In this document: positions 9,932-18,877 of the stretch, piece by piece | Position numbering within the stretch: position 1 is the stretch's first letter | Layout: every line of letters begins with the position of its first letter | Assembly: GCF_026711005.1 (NCBI RefSeq) | Contig: NZ_JAPPVJ010000001.1 | Span: 372,001-436,000, forward strand | DNA length: 64,000 nt | Source: Sphingobacterium sp. UT-1RO-CII-1 | Lineage (GTDB): Bacteria; Bacteroidota; Bacteroidia; Sphingobacteriales; Sphingobacteriaceae | Direction: 5' to 3' | Translations under genes and position numbers: made by a program | Notes under the pieces: model-generated | Databases searched by the model: none | What the model was told of the DNA's origin: nothing | Seen by the model: the letters and a program-made list of their open reading frames with translations, nothing else

Positions 9932-10717
9932 ATGGGAGTAATTACACTGACAACAGATTTAGGACACCGCGACTTTTACCAAGCAGCATTAAAAGGCAGC
10001 ATCATCTCGCAATTGCCCAATGTTCGTATAGTCGACATTACGCATGAAATTCCCTCTTTTGACATTCAACGTGCTGCTGTAGTGCTTCGCAGTGCCTACC
10101 ACTATTTCCCTAAAGGCACAGTACACCTCATCGGCATAGACACAGTTTTGCATGAAGGGGCGCACTACACGATGATGAAATTTGAAGAACACTATTTTGT
10201 AGGTGCAGATAACGGCATATTCAGCATTATATTGGGCGATAAAGAAGCTCAGGAACTCTACGAGATAGACATTATGCAAGATTTGCGGTACCTGCATTTC
10301 CCTTTGGCCGACATATTAACAAAAGCAGCATGCCATATCGCACGGGGGGGCGATCTTTCAGAAATTGGACAGCCCATAACAACTCCTTTAAAGAAAGTAC
10401 TTGTACAACCATTGGTAGATGCCAACAGTATAAAAGGCCATGTCTCATACATTGACTCCTTTGGCAATGTCATCAGCAATATCAGTAAAGAACTGTTCGA
10501 TGAAGTACAAAAAGGGCGTAGCTTTAGACTTCATTTCAAAAGAAACGAATCTATAAACCGTTTAAGCTGGCATTACAATGAAGTGCCAGAAGGCGAGAAA
10601 CTCTGCCTATTCGGTATCAGCAATTTTCTAGAAATTGCAATCAATAAAGGGCATGCGAGCCGCTTATTGGGTTTACAGCAAGACGAATTTATCATGATAG
10701 AATTCATAGACGCTTAA
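9932..10717 (+). CDS. SAM hydroxide adenosyltransferase (DUF62 family)
   Basis: A 261-residue protein of the fluorinase/chlorinase/DUF62 fold. The family motif TLTTDLGHRDFY (Asp9) is present, followed by VDITHEIPSFDIQRAA, FVGADNGIFS and DSFGNVISNI, which form the SAM pocket at the trimer interface. Characterised DUF62 members split S-adenosylmethionine into adenosine and methionine using water; they are not halogenases. It lies alone after a 280-base gap. A TAnnTTTG-like box (TATCTTTA, 9908-9915) sits just before the ATG, and a TACCTTTG at 9772-9779 is another possible promoter. The following gene begins 25 bases later. Family assignment is firm; the physiological reason for the reaction is not known. 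Confidence 0.88.
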   Translation: MGVITLTTDLGHRDFYQAALKGSIISQLPNVRIVDITHEIPSFDIQRAAVVLRSAYHYFPKGTVHLIGIDTVLHEGAHYTMMKFEEHYFVGADNGIFSIILGDKEAQELYEIDIMQDLRYLHFPLADILTKAACHIARGGDLSEIGQPITTPLKKVLVQPLVDANSIKGHVSYIDSFGNVISNISKELFDEVQKGRSFRLHFKRNESINRLSWHYNEVPEGEKLCLFGISNFLEIAINKGHASRLLGLQQDEFIMIEFIDA

Positions 10718-10742
10718 CACAAAAAGGCACTGTCTTTGCTGC

Positions 10743-11306
10743 ATGGAGTATGCTATGCAGTTTTACAAACACACCCTATTTACAGCACTTCTACTTTTCA
10801 TCTTCATGCCACAAAGCCGCAGTTGGACACAGGCTGATACTGCTCTAAACTCTCAAAACTATGAGCAACAGCGCAAGCGGGTCAATGAGCTACTTGAAAA
10901 TAGAAAGAAACGATTTGGCGATTTTGAAATAAGCACCAAACAGAAGACCGGCATATTCGGAGTTTTTAAGACAAAGAAAGACATGCAGAAGTCGATCGAT
11001 ATCCTACGGGAAATCATTTTAGCCGATAACCGAATTTTGAATGAAACACGAAAACTACTTGACATTAAAGATTACGAAAGCGACCACAATGCGTCCTTAG
11101 CGTCAAGCTATGACACACAGATTACAGCCCACATGCGAACCATTGCCAAGTTGCGAGAAGAAAACGACAGATTACTAGCAGATACAACCTCCGAGCAGAA
11201 ACAACTCACAAATAAACAAGCTCTTTTATACGGGTTAATCGCAGTAGTTGTACTCCAATTTTTAATTATCATAAGAATATATAAGCGTAGTGAGAAAAAA
11301 ATGTGA
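10743..11306 (+). CDS. Small coiled-coil protein with signal peptide and C-terminal membrane helix
   Basis: A 187-residue protein with no family I can name. It has an N-terminal hydrophobic segment (about 12-25, consistent with a cleavable signal), a highly charged, helical middle (QNYEQQRKRVNELLENRKKR and a later coiled-coil stretch near 125-160), and a membrane helix close to the end (about 161-180) followed by a basic tail. That suggests a periplasmic coiled coil tethered to the inner membrane with a short cytoplasmic tail. The start may be the second Met (10755). It lies 25 bases after the SAM hydrolase gene and probably shares its transcript; an ABC exporter follows with its own promoter. 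Confidence 0.55.
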   Translation: MEYAMQFYKHTLFTALLLFIFMPQSRSWTQADTALNSQNYEQQRKRVNELLENRKKRFGDFEISTKQKTGIFGVFKTKKDMQKSIDILREIILADNRILNETRKLLDIKDYESDHNASLASSYDTQITAHMRTIAKLREENDRLLADTTSEQKQLTNKQALLYGLIAVVVLQFLIIIRIYKRSEKKM

Positions 11307-11339
11307 CGCAAGAGTGATAACCTTCAATAATTAATACCG

Positions 11340-11347
11340 TACTTTTG
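11340..11347 (+). promoter_or_regulatory. Candidate promoter, -7 box of the ABC exporter gene
   Basis: TACTTTTG matches the Bacteroidota -7 consensus TAnnTTTG exactly and ends 21 bases before the ATG at 11369. No good -33 TTTG is visible at the right distance. Confidence 0.5.
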
Positions 11348-11368
11348 AATCTTTAACTTAAGTATTGA

Positions 11369-13210
11369 ATGGCGAGAGCAAGATTGAATAGTGGTAACAC
11401 ACAGTCGGACGATTTACCAAAACCAAAGCTAAACAAGGATTTATTGAAAAAATCACTCCGGATTTTTTCCTACCTGAAGCCTTACCGAACAAAATTTATA
11501 ATAGGTATGGTATGTTTGGTTTTGTCGAGTTTAAGCATGCTTACTTTTCCGGCACTGCTGGGGGCAATGATTGATGCAGCACAGGGAAGACAAACCTACG
11601 AGTGGCTGTCGCCTAACGTCATTACTATTGGCTCTATATCCTTATATATACTTCTATTTCAATCCATAGTCTCTTTCGGGAGAATTAGACTTTTTGTAGA
11701 AATTGCCGAAAAAACATTAGCAAACATTCGAAAAGAAACGTACTATAAACTAATAACACTACCTATAGAGTTTTTCGCCAACCGACGTGTAGGCGAGCTA
11801 AATAGCCGCATTTCATCAGATCTGGCTCAGATTCAGGACACCCTTACCTCAACACTAGCTGAGGTACTCCGCCAAACAATCAGTTTAGCCTTTGGTATCG
11901 TACTTTTAGTTTTTGTATCACCAAAACTAGCACTGATGAACCTATGCATATTGCCCGTGATCATCGTCACTGCTATGATTTTTGGTCGTTTCATACGCCG
12001 TCTTTCTAAACAAGCACAGGACGAACTGGCCGACTCCAATAGCATTGTACAAGAGACCTTACTCGGCATAAGCAATGTTAAAGCATTTGTCAATGAGTAT
12101 CACGAAGCCACACGATACTCCAACAAATTAGATGCAGTAGTACGTATAGCTGTGAAAGGCGCTACATACAGAGGCTTCTTTGCATCGTTTATTATCTTCT
12201 GCATATTCGGCGCTGTTATCGTTGTAATATGGTATGGAGCTATGTTAGTAGCACGAGGCGAAATATCTGTTGGCGATTTAACAACCTATATTTTATACTC
12301 AATGTTCGTGGCCGGCTCTATGGGCAGTTTGCCCGAACTGTATGCGAATATACAGCGTTCGGTAGGCGCAAGCGAAAGGGTACTGGATCTGCTGGAAGAA
12401 GAAAACGAAGCAATCGTTATCTCAGAAGACAATAACACGATTACCAACACAATACAGGGTAATTTAAACTTTGAAAATGTTAGCTTCTCCTACCCTTCAC
12501 GACCGGACATTATTACACTGAAAAACATCTCCTTTAATGTAAGAGCTGGAGAAAAAGTGGCTCTTGTTGGCCCCAGTGGCACCGGAAAATCTACAATCGC
12601 CTCGCTTATTCTTCAATTCTACAACCCAACCTCAGGCTCTATCACCTATGATGGCAAGCCAAATACGGCCTATTCTTTAACAGACATCCGTAACCAAGTG
12701 GCTATTGTACCACAAGATGTACTCCTGTTTGGTGGCACTATACGCGAAAATATTGGATACGGACGTCTAAATTCAGACGCAGAAGATATCATCGAGGCTG
12801 CCAAACGCGCCAATGCACATGATTTTATCATGTCTTTCCCGCAAGGATATGATACGCTAGTAGGTGAAAGAGGAGTAAAACTGTCCGGAGGGCAGCGTCA
12901 ACGCATAGCCATTGCACGTGCATTACTGAAAGATCCAGCCATATTAATATTAGATGAAGCAACCTCTTCATTGGATTCAGAATCAGAAAGACTAGTGCAG
13001 CTAGCCCTAGAAGAGTTAATGAAAAACAGAACATCCATCATCATTGCACACAGATTAAGTACAATTAAAGATGCCGACCAAATCATTGTCATAGAAAACG
13101 GCGAAGTTTCCGATATCGGCAACCACGTGGAACTTATGGCGAAAAACAACGGTCTATACCAGCACCTTTATGCGTTACAATCTGCACAAAAAACAACAAC
13201 CGAGACATAA
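11369..13210 (+). CDS. MsbA-type ABC exporter (fused permease and ATPase)
   Basis: A 613-residue half-transporter. Residues about 30-330 form a type I exporter membrane domain with six helices; the rest is a nucleotide-binding domain with Walker A GPSGTGKST (about 401-409), Q-loop IVPQDVLLFG, signature LSGGQRQRIAIARALL (about 505), Walker B ILILDEATSSLD and switch His IIAHRLST. It would work as a homodimer exporting lipids, lipid-linked intermediates, peptides or drugs. The sequence fits the MsbA/lipid A exporter-like group common in Bacteroidota, but the substrate cannot be fixed from sequence. It is a single-gene unit with its own promoter and a downstream hairpin. Confidence 0.88.
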   Translation: MARARLNSGNTQSDDLPKPKLNKDLLKKSLRIFSYLKPYRTKFIIGMVCLVLSSLSMLTFPALLGAMIDAAQGRQTYEWLSPNVITIGSISLYILLFQSIVSFGRIRLFVEIAEKTLANIRKETYYKLITLPIEFFANRRVGELNSRISSDLAQIQDTLTSTLAEVLRQTISLAFGIVLLVFVSPKLALMNLCILPVIIVTAMIFGRFIRRLSKQAQDELADSNSIVQETLLGISNVKAFVNEYHEATRYSNKLDAVVRIAVKGATYRGFFASFIIFCIFGAVIVVIWYGAMLVARGEISVGDLTTYILYSMFVAGSMGSLPELYANIQRSVGASERVLDLLEEENEAIVISEDNNTITNTIQGNLNFENVSFSYPSRPDIITLKNISFNVRAGEKVALVGPSGTGKSTIASLILQFYNPTSGSITYDGKPNTAYSLTDIRNQVAIVPQDVLLFGGTIRENIGYGRLNSDAEDIIEAAKRANAHDFIMSFPQGYDTLVGERGVKLSGGQRQRIAIARALLKDPAILILDEATSSLDSESERLVQLALEELMKNRTSIIIAHRLSTIKDADQIIVIENGEVSDIGNHVELMAKNNGLYQHLYALQSAQKTTTET

Positions 13211-13228
13211 TATAATAAAATACTCCAT

Positions 13229-13267
13229 GCTTTTCTTCCTGTCTGTAAGCAACACAGGAAGAAAAGC
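13229..13267 (+). terminator. Hairpin after the ABC exporter gene
   Basis: A perfect 14-base inverted repeat (13229-13242 and 13254-13267) with an 11-base loop lies 18 bases after the stop. There is no T-run after it, so it may end transcription weakly or protect the mRNA 3' end. Confidence 0.55.
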
Positions 13268-13431
13268 GCTATATACCCAACAACTTCTCTCTCTAAAAAA
13301 ATCAGCTCCTTTCCTTACCATTTATAAACAGATTATCTTGCTGTCGCTGAATTTTCATAAACAATAAAAGAATATAAAACTTTTTTTTACGTATATTGTT
13401 GTAGATAATAGTTGTATAAGATTTAAAACAA

Positions 13432-13773
13432 ATGGATATGGAAAACAAAAATGGATTAGTAGCCTTTGCATTATTAGGACTAGCAATTGGAACAGCTGCC
13501 TATTATTTGTTAGGTACTGAAGATGGGAAACGTCAATTAGAACGGGCAAATGAAGGCGTTAAAAGTTTGACAAAATCAATCAAAGAAACTTCAAAAAAAG
13601 AGGCAAAAAAAGCTGCAAAATTGGCAAAGTCAGCAAAAGAAGATTTTGACAAAATGAAAGGGAAAGCAGTGGAACAAGCAGAAAAGTTAGCTGATAAAGC
13701 AAGTAGTGCGGTTTCACAGGCTTCACAAAGAGCAGAAAAAGCCATTTCTGATGCAAAATCAGAGCTTGGATAA
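13432..13773 (+). CDS. YtxH domain-containing protein
   Basis: A 113-residue protein with a short N-terminal membrane segment (about residues 8-24, Gly/Ala-rich: ALLGLAIGTAAYYLLG), immediately followed by a D-G-K-R motif and a long Lys/Ala-rich amphipathic helix with spaced Ser residues. This layout is the YtxH family, small stress-associated or general envelope proteins whose biochemical role is not established. The start may equally be Met3. It is a single-gene unit between the ABC exporter and ccmB. Confidence 0.75.
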   Translation: MDMENKNGLVAFALLGLAIGTAAYYLLGTEDGKRQLERANEGVKSLTKSIKETSKKEAKKAAKLAKSAKEDFDKMKGKAVEQAEKLADKASSAVSQASQRAEKAISDAKSELG

Positions 13774-13841
13774 CACACCCAACGTGTACAATTTCTTTAA
13801 GAACTGACGCATAAATTTCTTTTATATGCAAAACCTTTGCA

Positions 13842-13871
13842 TTGCACATAAAAGGAATTTATGTAAGTTTG
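13842..13871 (+). promoter_or_regulatory. Promoter of ccmB
   Basis: TTG (13842-13844), 19 bases, then TAAGTTTG (13864-13871), an exact TAnnTTTG match. It ends 6 bases before the ATG at 13878 and so places the ccmB start there rather than at the upstream in-frame ATG at 13842. The transcript should be leaderless or nearly so. Confidence 0.6.
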
Positions 13872-13877
13872 TTCGGC

Positions 13878-14537
13878 ATGAACTTATTACAACAGGTAAA
13901 GACACTCGTTTATAAAGATATTGTACTGGAATGGCGGTCAAAATATGCCATAAACGGCATATTACTATACGTTGTGTCCACAGTGTTTGTTTGCTATCAG
14001 GCGTTCAAATCTGTAGACACACTCGTTTGGAATGCTTTATTTTGGATCATTCTCTTATTTGCAAGCATTAATGCCATAAGCAGAAGCTTTGTTCAGGAAA
14101 GCCCATACCGCCAACTTTACTACTATACCATAGCCAACCCGAAGGCAGTAATCTTAGCCAAAATTATCTATAACACATTAGTGATGATATTGCTCTCTAT
14201 CATTGCTTTTACAAGCTATTCCATAACTTTCAATACCCCAATCGGTGACCCTACACTTTATCTTGTAGCAGTCTTACTCGGAAGTATGAGCTTTGCCTCC
14301 GTTTTTACAATGGTGTCGGGTATAAGTGCCAAAACTGGCAACAATAGCACCATAATGGCTGTATTAAGCTTTCCGGTTATCATCCCATTATTAATTGTAT
14401 TAATTAAATTGTCACAAAATGCAATGAATGGATTAGATAGGGCAATAAGTACTGGAGAAATACTCGTTCTGCTGGCAATTAATGTGATTACTATTGCCAT
14501 ATCTTTGTTGTTATTTCCTTACCTTTGGCGAGATTAA
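13878..14537 (+). CDS. ccmB: Heme exporter subunit CcmB
   Basis: A 219-residue integral membrane protein with about six helices beginning MNLLQQVKTLVYKDIVLEW, the usual Bacteroidota CcmB start. CcmB is the membrane subunit of the ABC complex (with CcmA and CcmC) that drives heme release to the chaperone in System I cytochrome c maturation. An in-frame ATG 36 bases upstream exists, but a strong promoter lies between the two, so I chose 13878. ccmC and a ccmD-family gene follow within 20 and 7 bases. No ccmA ATPase gene is in this window, so it must be encoded elsewhere. Confidence 0.88.
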   Translation: MNLLQQVKTLVYKDIVLEWRSKYAINGILLYVVSTVFVCYQAFKSVDTLVWNALFWIILLFASINAISRSFVQESPYRQLYYYTIANPKAVILAKIIYNTLVMILLSIIAFTSYSITFNTPIGDPTLYLVAVLLGSMSFASVFTMVSGISAKTGNNSTIMAVLSFPVIIPLLIVLIKLSQNAMNGLDRAISTGEILVLLAINVITIAISLLLFPYLWRD

Positions 14538-14555
14538 TATATTTATTTTTCAAAC

Positions 14556-15221
14556 ATGAGAAAATCTTGGTGGAAAATTTTAGCACTCATTTTAGTGGGT
14601 GGAACAATCGTTGCCGGACTATTAGGACCTGTCCCCTCACTCTTTCTACTACATGAAACCATACGTAACGTATATTTCCACGTCCCCATGTGGGCAAGTA
14701 TGGTCATTTTATATTTTATTTCAGTAATATATAGTATAAAATACTTAGGCTCGGGCAAAACAGAGCATGACCTCATAGCCGTAGAAGCAGTAAATACAGG
14801 AATTATGTTCTGCTTTATGGGCCTGCTTACAGGTATGCTTTGGGCTAATATTACCTGGGGAGAACCATGGCCCAATGACCCTAAGTTGAACGGCTCAGCA
14901 ATAGCAACACTAATGTACCTCGCCTATCTTGTACTGAGAAATGCGCTCGAAGAAGAACAAAAAAGAGCAAAAATATCAGCCATATACAATATTTTCGCAT
15001 TCCCGATTATGATTGTCTTAATCTATATCTTACCAAAACTAACAGATTCATTGCACCCGGGAAGTGGTGGAAACGGAACCTTTGGCGACCTGGACATGAA
15101 TAACAACATGCGACCTATATTTTATTCGGCAGTAATAGGATGGACACTAATAGGTGTATGGATAGCTACATTACGCTACAGACTACGATTAATTGAGAAC
15201 AAAAAAAATCAAATAGATTAG
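14556..15221 (+). CDS. ccmC: Heme handling protein CcmC (CcsA family)
   Basis: A 221-residue membrane protein with six predicted helices and the tryptophan-rich WWD signature (ANITWGEPWPNDP, about residues 100-112) that places heme on the periplasmic face. His residues flank it (HETIRNVYFHVP near 35-45 and DSLHPGS near 165), matching the axial heme ligands of the CcmC/CcsA family. It works with CcmB in loading heme onto the chaperone for cytochrome c assembly. Three genes in a row (ccmB, ccmC, ccmD-like) strongly support the call. Confidence 0.88.
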   Translation: MRKSWWKILALILVGGTIVAGLLGPVPSLFLLHETIRNVYFHVPMWASMVILYFISVIYSIKYLGSGKTEHDLIAVEAVNTGIMFCFMGLLTGMLWANITWGEPWPNDPKLNGSAIATLMYLAYLVLRNALEEEQKRAKISAIYNIFAFPIMIVLIYILPKLTDSLHPGSGGNGTFGDLDMNNNMRPIFYSAVIGWTLIGVWIATLRYRLRLIENKKNQID

Positions 15222-15228
15222 AAAATTG

Positions 15229-15432
15229 ATGATGAAAAAAACAATAATTTCCTTCGCTTTACTACTGATTAACATCAGCCTATTTGCTCAAGATAAATTT
15301 GAAATGGCAACCGAGTTAAGAAGCTCTGGTAAAATATACGTGGTGGTATTGGTCTTGTTGACCATTTTTGCAATATTAGGCGTTTACCTTTTCTTATTGG
15401 ATAGAAAAATAAAAAAACTGGAGGAAAAATAA
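15229..15432 (+). CDS. CcmD family protein
   Basis: A small protein of 67 residues: N-terminal hydrophobic segment (a signal peptide or first helix, ending SLFAQ), a short linker, one membrane helix (about 38-57) and a basic-acidic tail KKLEEK. CcmD-like proteins are small single-helix subunits that help CcmC-heme release. The start is one of two adjacent ATG codons (15229 or 15232); the in-frame TTG at 15226 is unlikely. It lies 7 bases after ccmC, in the same unit. Confidence 0.75.
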   Translation: MMKKTIISFALLLINISLFAQDKFEMATELRSSGKIYVVVLVLLTIFAILGVYLFLLDRKIKKLEEK

Positions 15433-15479
15433 TTGCTTGACAAAAGCTTCTATAAAGTTCTTTTACCAAGTATAGCTAC

Positions 15480-16463
15480 ATGATTATAAACCAACACCGT
15501 AAATTTACACCTATAAATATTTTATGGGTGTCGGTTATAAGTTTGTTTTTATGTATAGGCATGTTCATAAACTTACCCGAAGACATCACGCCTATCCTTT
15601 TTGAACCCGCTATACATAACCTCATAGGTCTCGAAATCGGCGCTAGATTAAACCCAGTATCAAATATCACAGTAACACTGATATTGACACTTCTACAAGC
15701 TTTTTTTCTCAACCGCATTATTTCACGATTTATATTCTTAGGAAAGCCCAACTTTTTGGGAGCCCTGATGTTTATTACACTAGTTAGTTTATTTCCTTCA
15801 TTCCTAGTATTGTCACCACCGTTAATATGTAGCTTTCTAGCGATATGGATGTTGGAGAAAATTTTCAGCATTTACAAACAAGCTGACATTAAAGCCCTGA
15901 TGTTTGACTTAGGAATGATTGTGGCTCTAGGGAGTCTAATATACTTTCCCTTCATGAGTATGATATTGCTCGTATGGTTTGGATTGATCATCTATAGACC
16001 GTTTAACTGGCGAGAATGGGCAAGCTCTATACTGGGTTTTTCAACTATTTACTTCCTGCTTGGAGTTGTATATTTCTGGCTGGATAGAACCCCTGAATTT
16101 ATTAAAATATTCGCCCCTCTTAGTTACGCATTCCCAACCGAACTATCGTTAAACTCTTATGACTACATAGTCGTAATACCGATAGTTATCACATTGCTTT
16201 TTTTTCTTTTTGTTTTAAAAGACCATTTTTATAAAAGTATCGTACACCTTAGAAAGTCAATCCAGTTATTGTTCTTTATGATTTTATTAACATTTGGGTC
16301 TTTTTACCTAAGTGATCATATTACAATAAACCATTTTCTACTCTGTATACCTGCTGTTTCCATCTATATGGCTTTTTATTACACCAATTCAAAGTCAAAA
16401 TGGGTGTATGAAACCTTATATCTGATTACACTCATTACGATAGTATACTTTCAACTGGTTTAA
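15480..16463 (+). CDS. DUF6427 family membrane protein
   Basis: A 327-residue polytopic membrane protein with around nine hydrophobic segments and short loops. It matches the Bacteroidota-specific family usually named DUF6427: an N-terminal helix ending FINLPEDITP, a conserved LGKPNFLGALMF turn near 85 and a middle WFGLIIYRPFNWREW stretch near 165. The function is unknown; members often sit beside cell-envelope genes, as here (cytochrome c maturation upstream, outer-membrane barrel and LptC downstream). A long spacer separates it from the next gene, so it may end the ccm transcription unit, which starts only 47 bases upstream. Confidence 0.65.
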   Translation: MIINQHRKFTPINILWVSVISLFLCIGMFINLPEDITPILFEPAIHNLIGLEIGARLNPVSNITVTLILTLLQAFFLNRIISRFIFLGKPNFLGALMFITLVSLFPSFLVLSPPLICSFLAIWMLEKIFSIYKQADIKALMFDLGMIVALGSLIYFPFMSMILLVWFGLIIYRPFNWREWASSILGFSTIYFLLGVVYFWLDRTPEFIKIFAPLSYAFPTELSLNSYDYIVVIPIVITLLFFLFVLKDHFYKSIVHLRKSIQLLFFMILLTFGSFYLSDHITINHFLLCIPAVSIYMAFYYTNSKSKWVYETLYLITLITIVYFQLV

Positions 16464-16529
16464 TCAACTATACAACAGATGGTTAACCTTTTTTAACAAA
16501 TAGAACTAAAGGAATAATTAAAAATTAGA

Positions 16530-16537
16530 TAGTTTTG
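16530..16537 (+). promoter_or_regulatory. Candidate -7 box for the outer-membrane barrel/lptC unit
   Basis: TAGTTTTG, an exact TAnnTTTG match, 115 bases before the ATG at 16653. It implies a leader of about 110 bases. No clear -33 element is seen. Confidence 0.4.
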
Positions 16538-16652
16538 TAACAAATTTTTAGAAAGTAATCATTTTAATAAACGTCCAACGGATAGCATAAACTGTAGCTA
16601 ATAGCCTAAAGTCATGAGTGATCTGAGCTTAGTTGATTAAAATGTAACACGT

Positions 16653-17981
16653 ATGTATATGTATAGACATTCAATAGGAAAGTTTACCCAAATAACAATA
16701 AAACTACTTTTAGTTGTTAGTATCTTTAATATCCCCACTGCTTTCGCTCAGAAATCGACTTCGCATTCACCCTATTCCCAATTTGGGCTTGGCCAGATGC
16801 GAGAAGATTTATTACCACAAACCCGCGCAATGGGTGGAATAGCCACAGGTGTACGCTACTTGAATGGTCTACCTATACTAAATATAGCTAACCCAGCCTC
16901 ATTATCTTCATTGAATAGAACTGTGCTAGAAGCCGGATTTTATGGAAACATGACGCAGCTATCAAAAAACAATGCAAGTGATAATACGGCTGACTTCGCT
17001 TTCGGACACATCGCAGTAGGTATTCCTCTGGATAAAGTTGGTGGACTAGCTTTTGGATTGATGCCTTATTCTGATGTAGGTTATTCCGCTGCCGCAAACC
17101 AATCTATTGACAGCTTAAAATATAAAGCATTACAGCTTGGTGAAGGTGGTTTGAATAAAGCCTTCTTTGGCTATGGGGTATCACCAATAAAAGGTCTAAG
17201 CGTAGGTGCTAATGTCGGCTTTCTATTCGGAAACTTATACGATATCACCCGTGTAGAATTTCCTAATAACTTAGGAGCATACTATACCGAAAATAAAGAA
17301 CGTAGAAACATACGTGGCGTCACTTTTGATTATGGTGTTCAATATAGTAAATCCATCAGCCGTAGATATAACCTAACAGTTGGCTACTCTGGCTCATTAG
17401 ATAATCAGATTACGGCAAAAGGAAGTCGAATGATTACTATATTTGAACCAGGCTTTGAAAAAGATTATGAAGCGCCACCGCTAGACACAACCGAAAACAA
17501 CATTTTAGGACGCCGTAAAATCAATCTACCTTTAAAACATAATGTAGGCTTTACCTTATCGAAAGGATTTAACTGGATGATAGGCGCTGACTTCAAATAT
17601 GCCGATTGGTCTAAATACCAAGTACGCCAAGGTGAAAATCAATTGGACAAAAGCTACTGTTTTGCTGTTGGTGGACAGGTCAAGCCTGACCCCACCTCAT
17701 ATCGTTACCTTAACCAAGTAGATTACCGTTTAGGGTTTCGCTATGAAAAAACACCTATCACCTATCAAAACCAACGTATAAACGATATGGCTATCAGTAT
17801 AGGTTTAGGCTTACCCCTACCTGAAACAAACTTCGGACGCACATTTTCTCAGGTGAATATTTCAGCAGAATTTGGACAGCGGGGCACCCTATCTAACAAC
17901 CTAGTTAGAGAAAGATACATTAATATCAATCTCGGCTTTACTATTAATGATACCTGGTTCATACGTCGAAGCTTAGAATAA
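16653..17981 (+). CDS. Outer-membrane beta-barrel protein (FadL/PorV-like, Bacteroidota type)
   Basis: A 442-residue secreted protein: signal peptide (about 1-32, cleaved after IPTAFAQ), then a Gly/aromatic-rich repeating strand pattern to the end, finishing with a strand (INLGFTINDTWFIRRSLE). The segment SHSPYSQFGLGQ...RAMGGI right after the signal is typical of a conserved Bacteroidota outer-membrane family distantly related to FadL and PorV transporters. The gene ends 4 bases before lptC, so it is likely co-expressed with LPS assembly functions. The first two Met (16653, 16659) are both possible starts. The substrate is unknown. Confidence 0.7.
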   Translation: MYMYRHSIGKFTQITIKLLLVVSIFNIPTAFAQKSTSHSPYSQFGLGQMREDLLPQTRAMGGIATGVRYLNGLPILNIANPASLSSLNRTVLEAGFYGNMTQLSKNNASDNTADFAFGHIAVGIPLDKVGGLAFGLMPYSDVGYSAAANQSIDSLKYKALQLGEGGLNKAFFGYGVSPIKGLSVGANVGFLFGNLYDITRVEFPNNLGAYYTENKERRNIRGVTFDYGVQYSKSISRRYNLTVGYSGSLDNQITAKGSRMITIFEPGFEKDYEAPPLDTTENNILGRRKINLPLKHNVGFTLSKGFNWMIGADFKYADWSKYQVRQGENQLDKSYCFAVGGQVKPDPTSYRYLNQVDYRLGFRYEKTPITYQNQRINDMAISIGLGLPLPETNFGRTFSQVNISAEFGQRGTLSNNLVRERYININLGFTINDTWFIRRSLE

Positions 17982-17985
17982 TAAT

Positions 17986-18588
17986 ATGCCTAGTATCTTC
18001 ACCCGTCATAAATCAAAGGTTTTACTGCTACCGCTAATATTATTATTAACAGTAGTTAGTATTTCCTGTGAAAACGATCTGCGGGATGTAGCCAAAGTGG
18101 CAAACATACAAGAAGAAGAACAGGTCAATATATCAAACGATGTGATTATTACTTACAGCGACTCTGCAGTAGTAAAAGCAGAATTGACAAGCCCCGAAAT
18201 GCGGGAATACCCAGATAGCATAGGCCTTTTAGAATTTCAAAAAGGGTTAGTGATACTTTTATTTGATGAAGAAGGAAAACAAACTCAAAAGGTAGTCGCT
18301 GACTATGGCGTACAACGCATAAATACAAACCTCACTGAGCTGCGAAAAAATGTCGTTGTTACAACCCCAGATGGAGGAATTATCAAAACAGAAGAGCTTT
18401 TCTACGACCAGGACAAAAATATCTATTACAATACCGTCCCCATTTCCTTTGACTTTAAAGACGGAAGGGGCTCTTTTCATGCGACCTCTTTTATATCGGA
18501 TGCAGGTTTCAAAAAGATAGATGGTCAAAACGCAACAGCAGTTTACATCCCATCGGGAGACAGCCAGTTTCCTACTTTCGGTAATTAA
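17986..18588 (+). CDS. lptC: LPS export periplasmic protein LptC
   Basis: A 200-residue protein with a basic N-terminus, one hydrophobic segment (about 11-27) and a lipobox-like SISC at Cys29, followed by a beta-jellyroll domain. The strand pattern (DVIITYSDSAVVKAEL, then F-x-x-G-L-x-(I/V)-x-(F/L), VVADYG, KNVVVTTPDGGIIKTEELFYD) is the LptC/OstA fold. In Bacteroidota LptC proteins often carry a lipobox rather than just a membrane anchor. It passes LPS from the LptBFG transporter to LptA. It follows the barrel gene by 4 bases; a 289-base spacer follows. Confidence 0.82.
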   Translation: MPSIFTRHKSKVLLLPLILLLTVVSISCENDLRDVAKVANIQEEEQVNISNDVIITYSDSAVVKAELTSPEMREYPDSIGLLEFQKGLVILLFDEEGKQTQKVVADYGVQRINTNLTELRKNVVVTTPDGGIIKTEELFYDQDKNIYYNTVPISFDFKDGRGSFHATSFISDAGFKKIDGQNATAVYIPSGDSQFPTFGN

Positions 18589-18877
18589 AATATAGTTCAG
18601 CAACGTCAAACCATCACAACATTCGACCACTAAAAACATATGCGGAAGCGTTAAGCTTGTCGGTCTTATCAGCAAATAATAAAGCTAAAAAGATCAGATT
18701 ATTCTGCATATTCGAAGAAAAACAGCTTATATACATGCTAATAATTAAAATTAGTTAACAAGAGCTTTGTTTTTTTATACTTTTTTTTCATAAAAGTTGT
18801 ATCTTGCGCCTTGTTTTTAATAATGGTCAATTAATAACTAACAAGACATTTACAATATATAATACAGTATACAAATT

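Noticed and set aside
9932..10717. A fluorinase or chlorinase
   Set aside because: The sequence has the ordinary DUF62 SAM hydrolase motifs, and no halogenation neighbours are present.
12229..12435. A small plus-strand gene inside the ABC exporter
   Set aside because: It is out of frame with a well-conserved coding region and resembles no protein.
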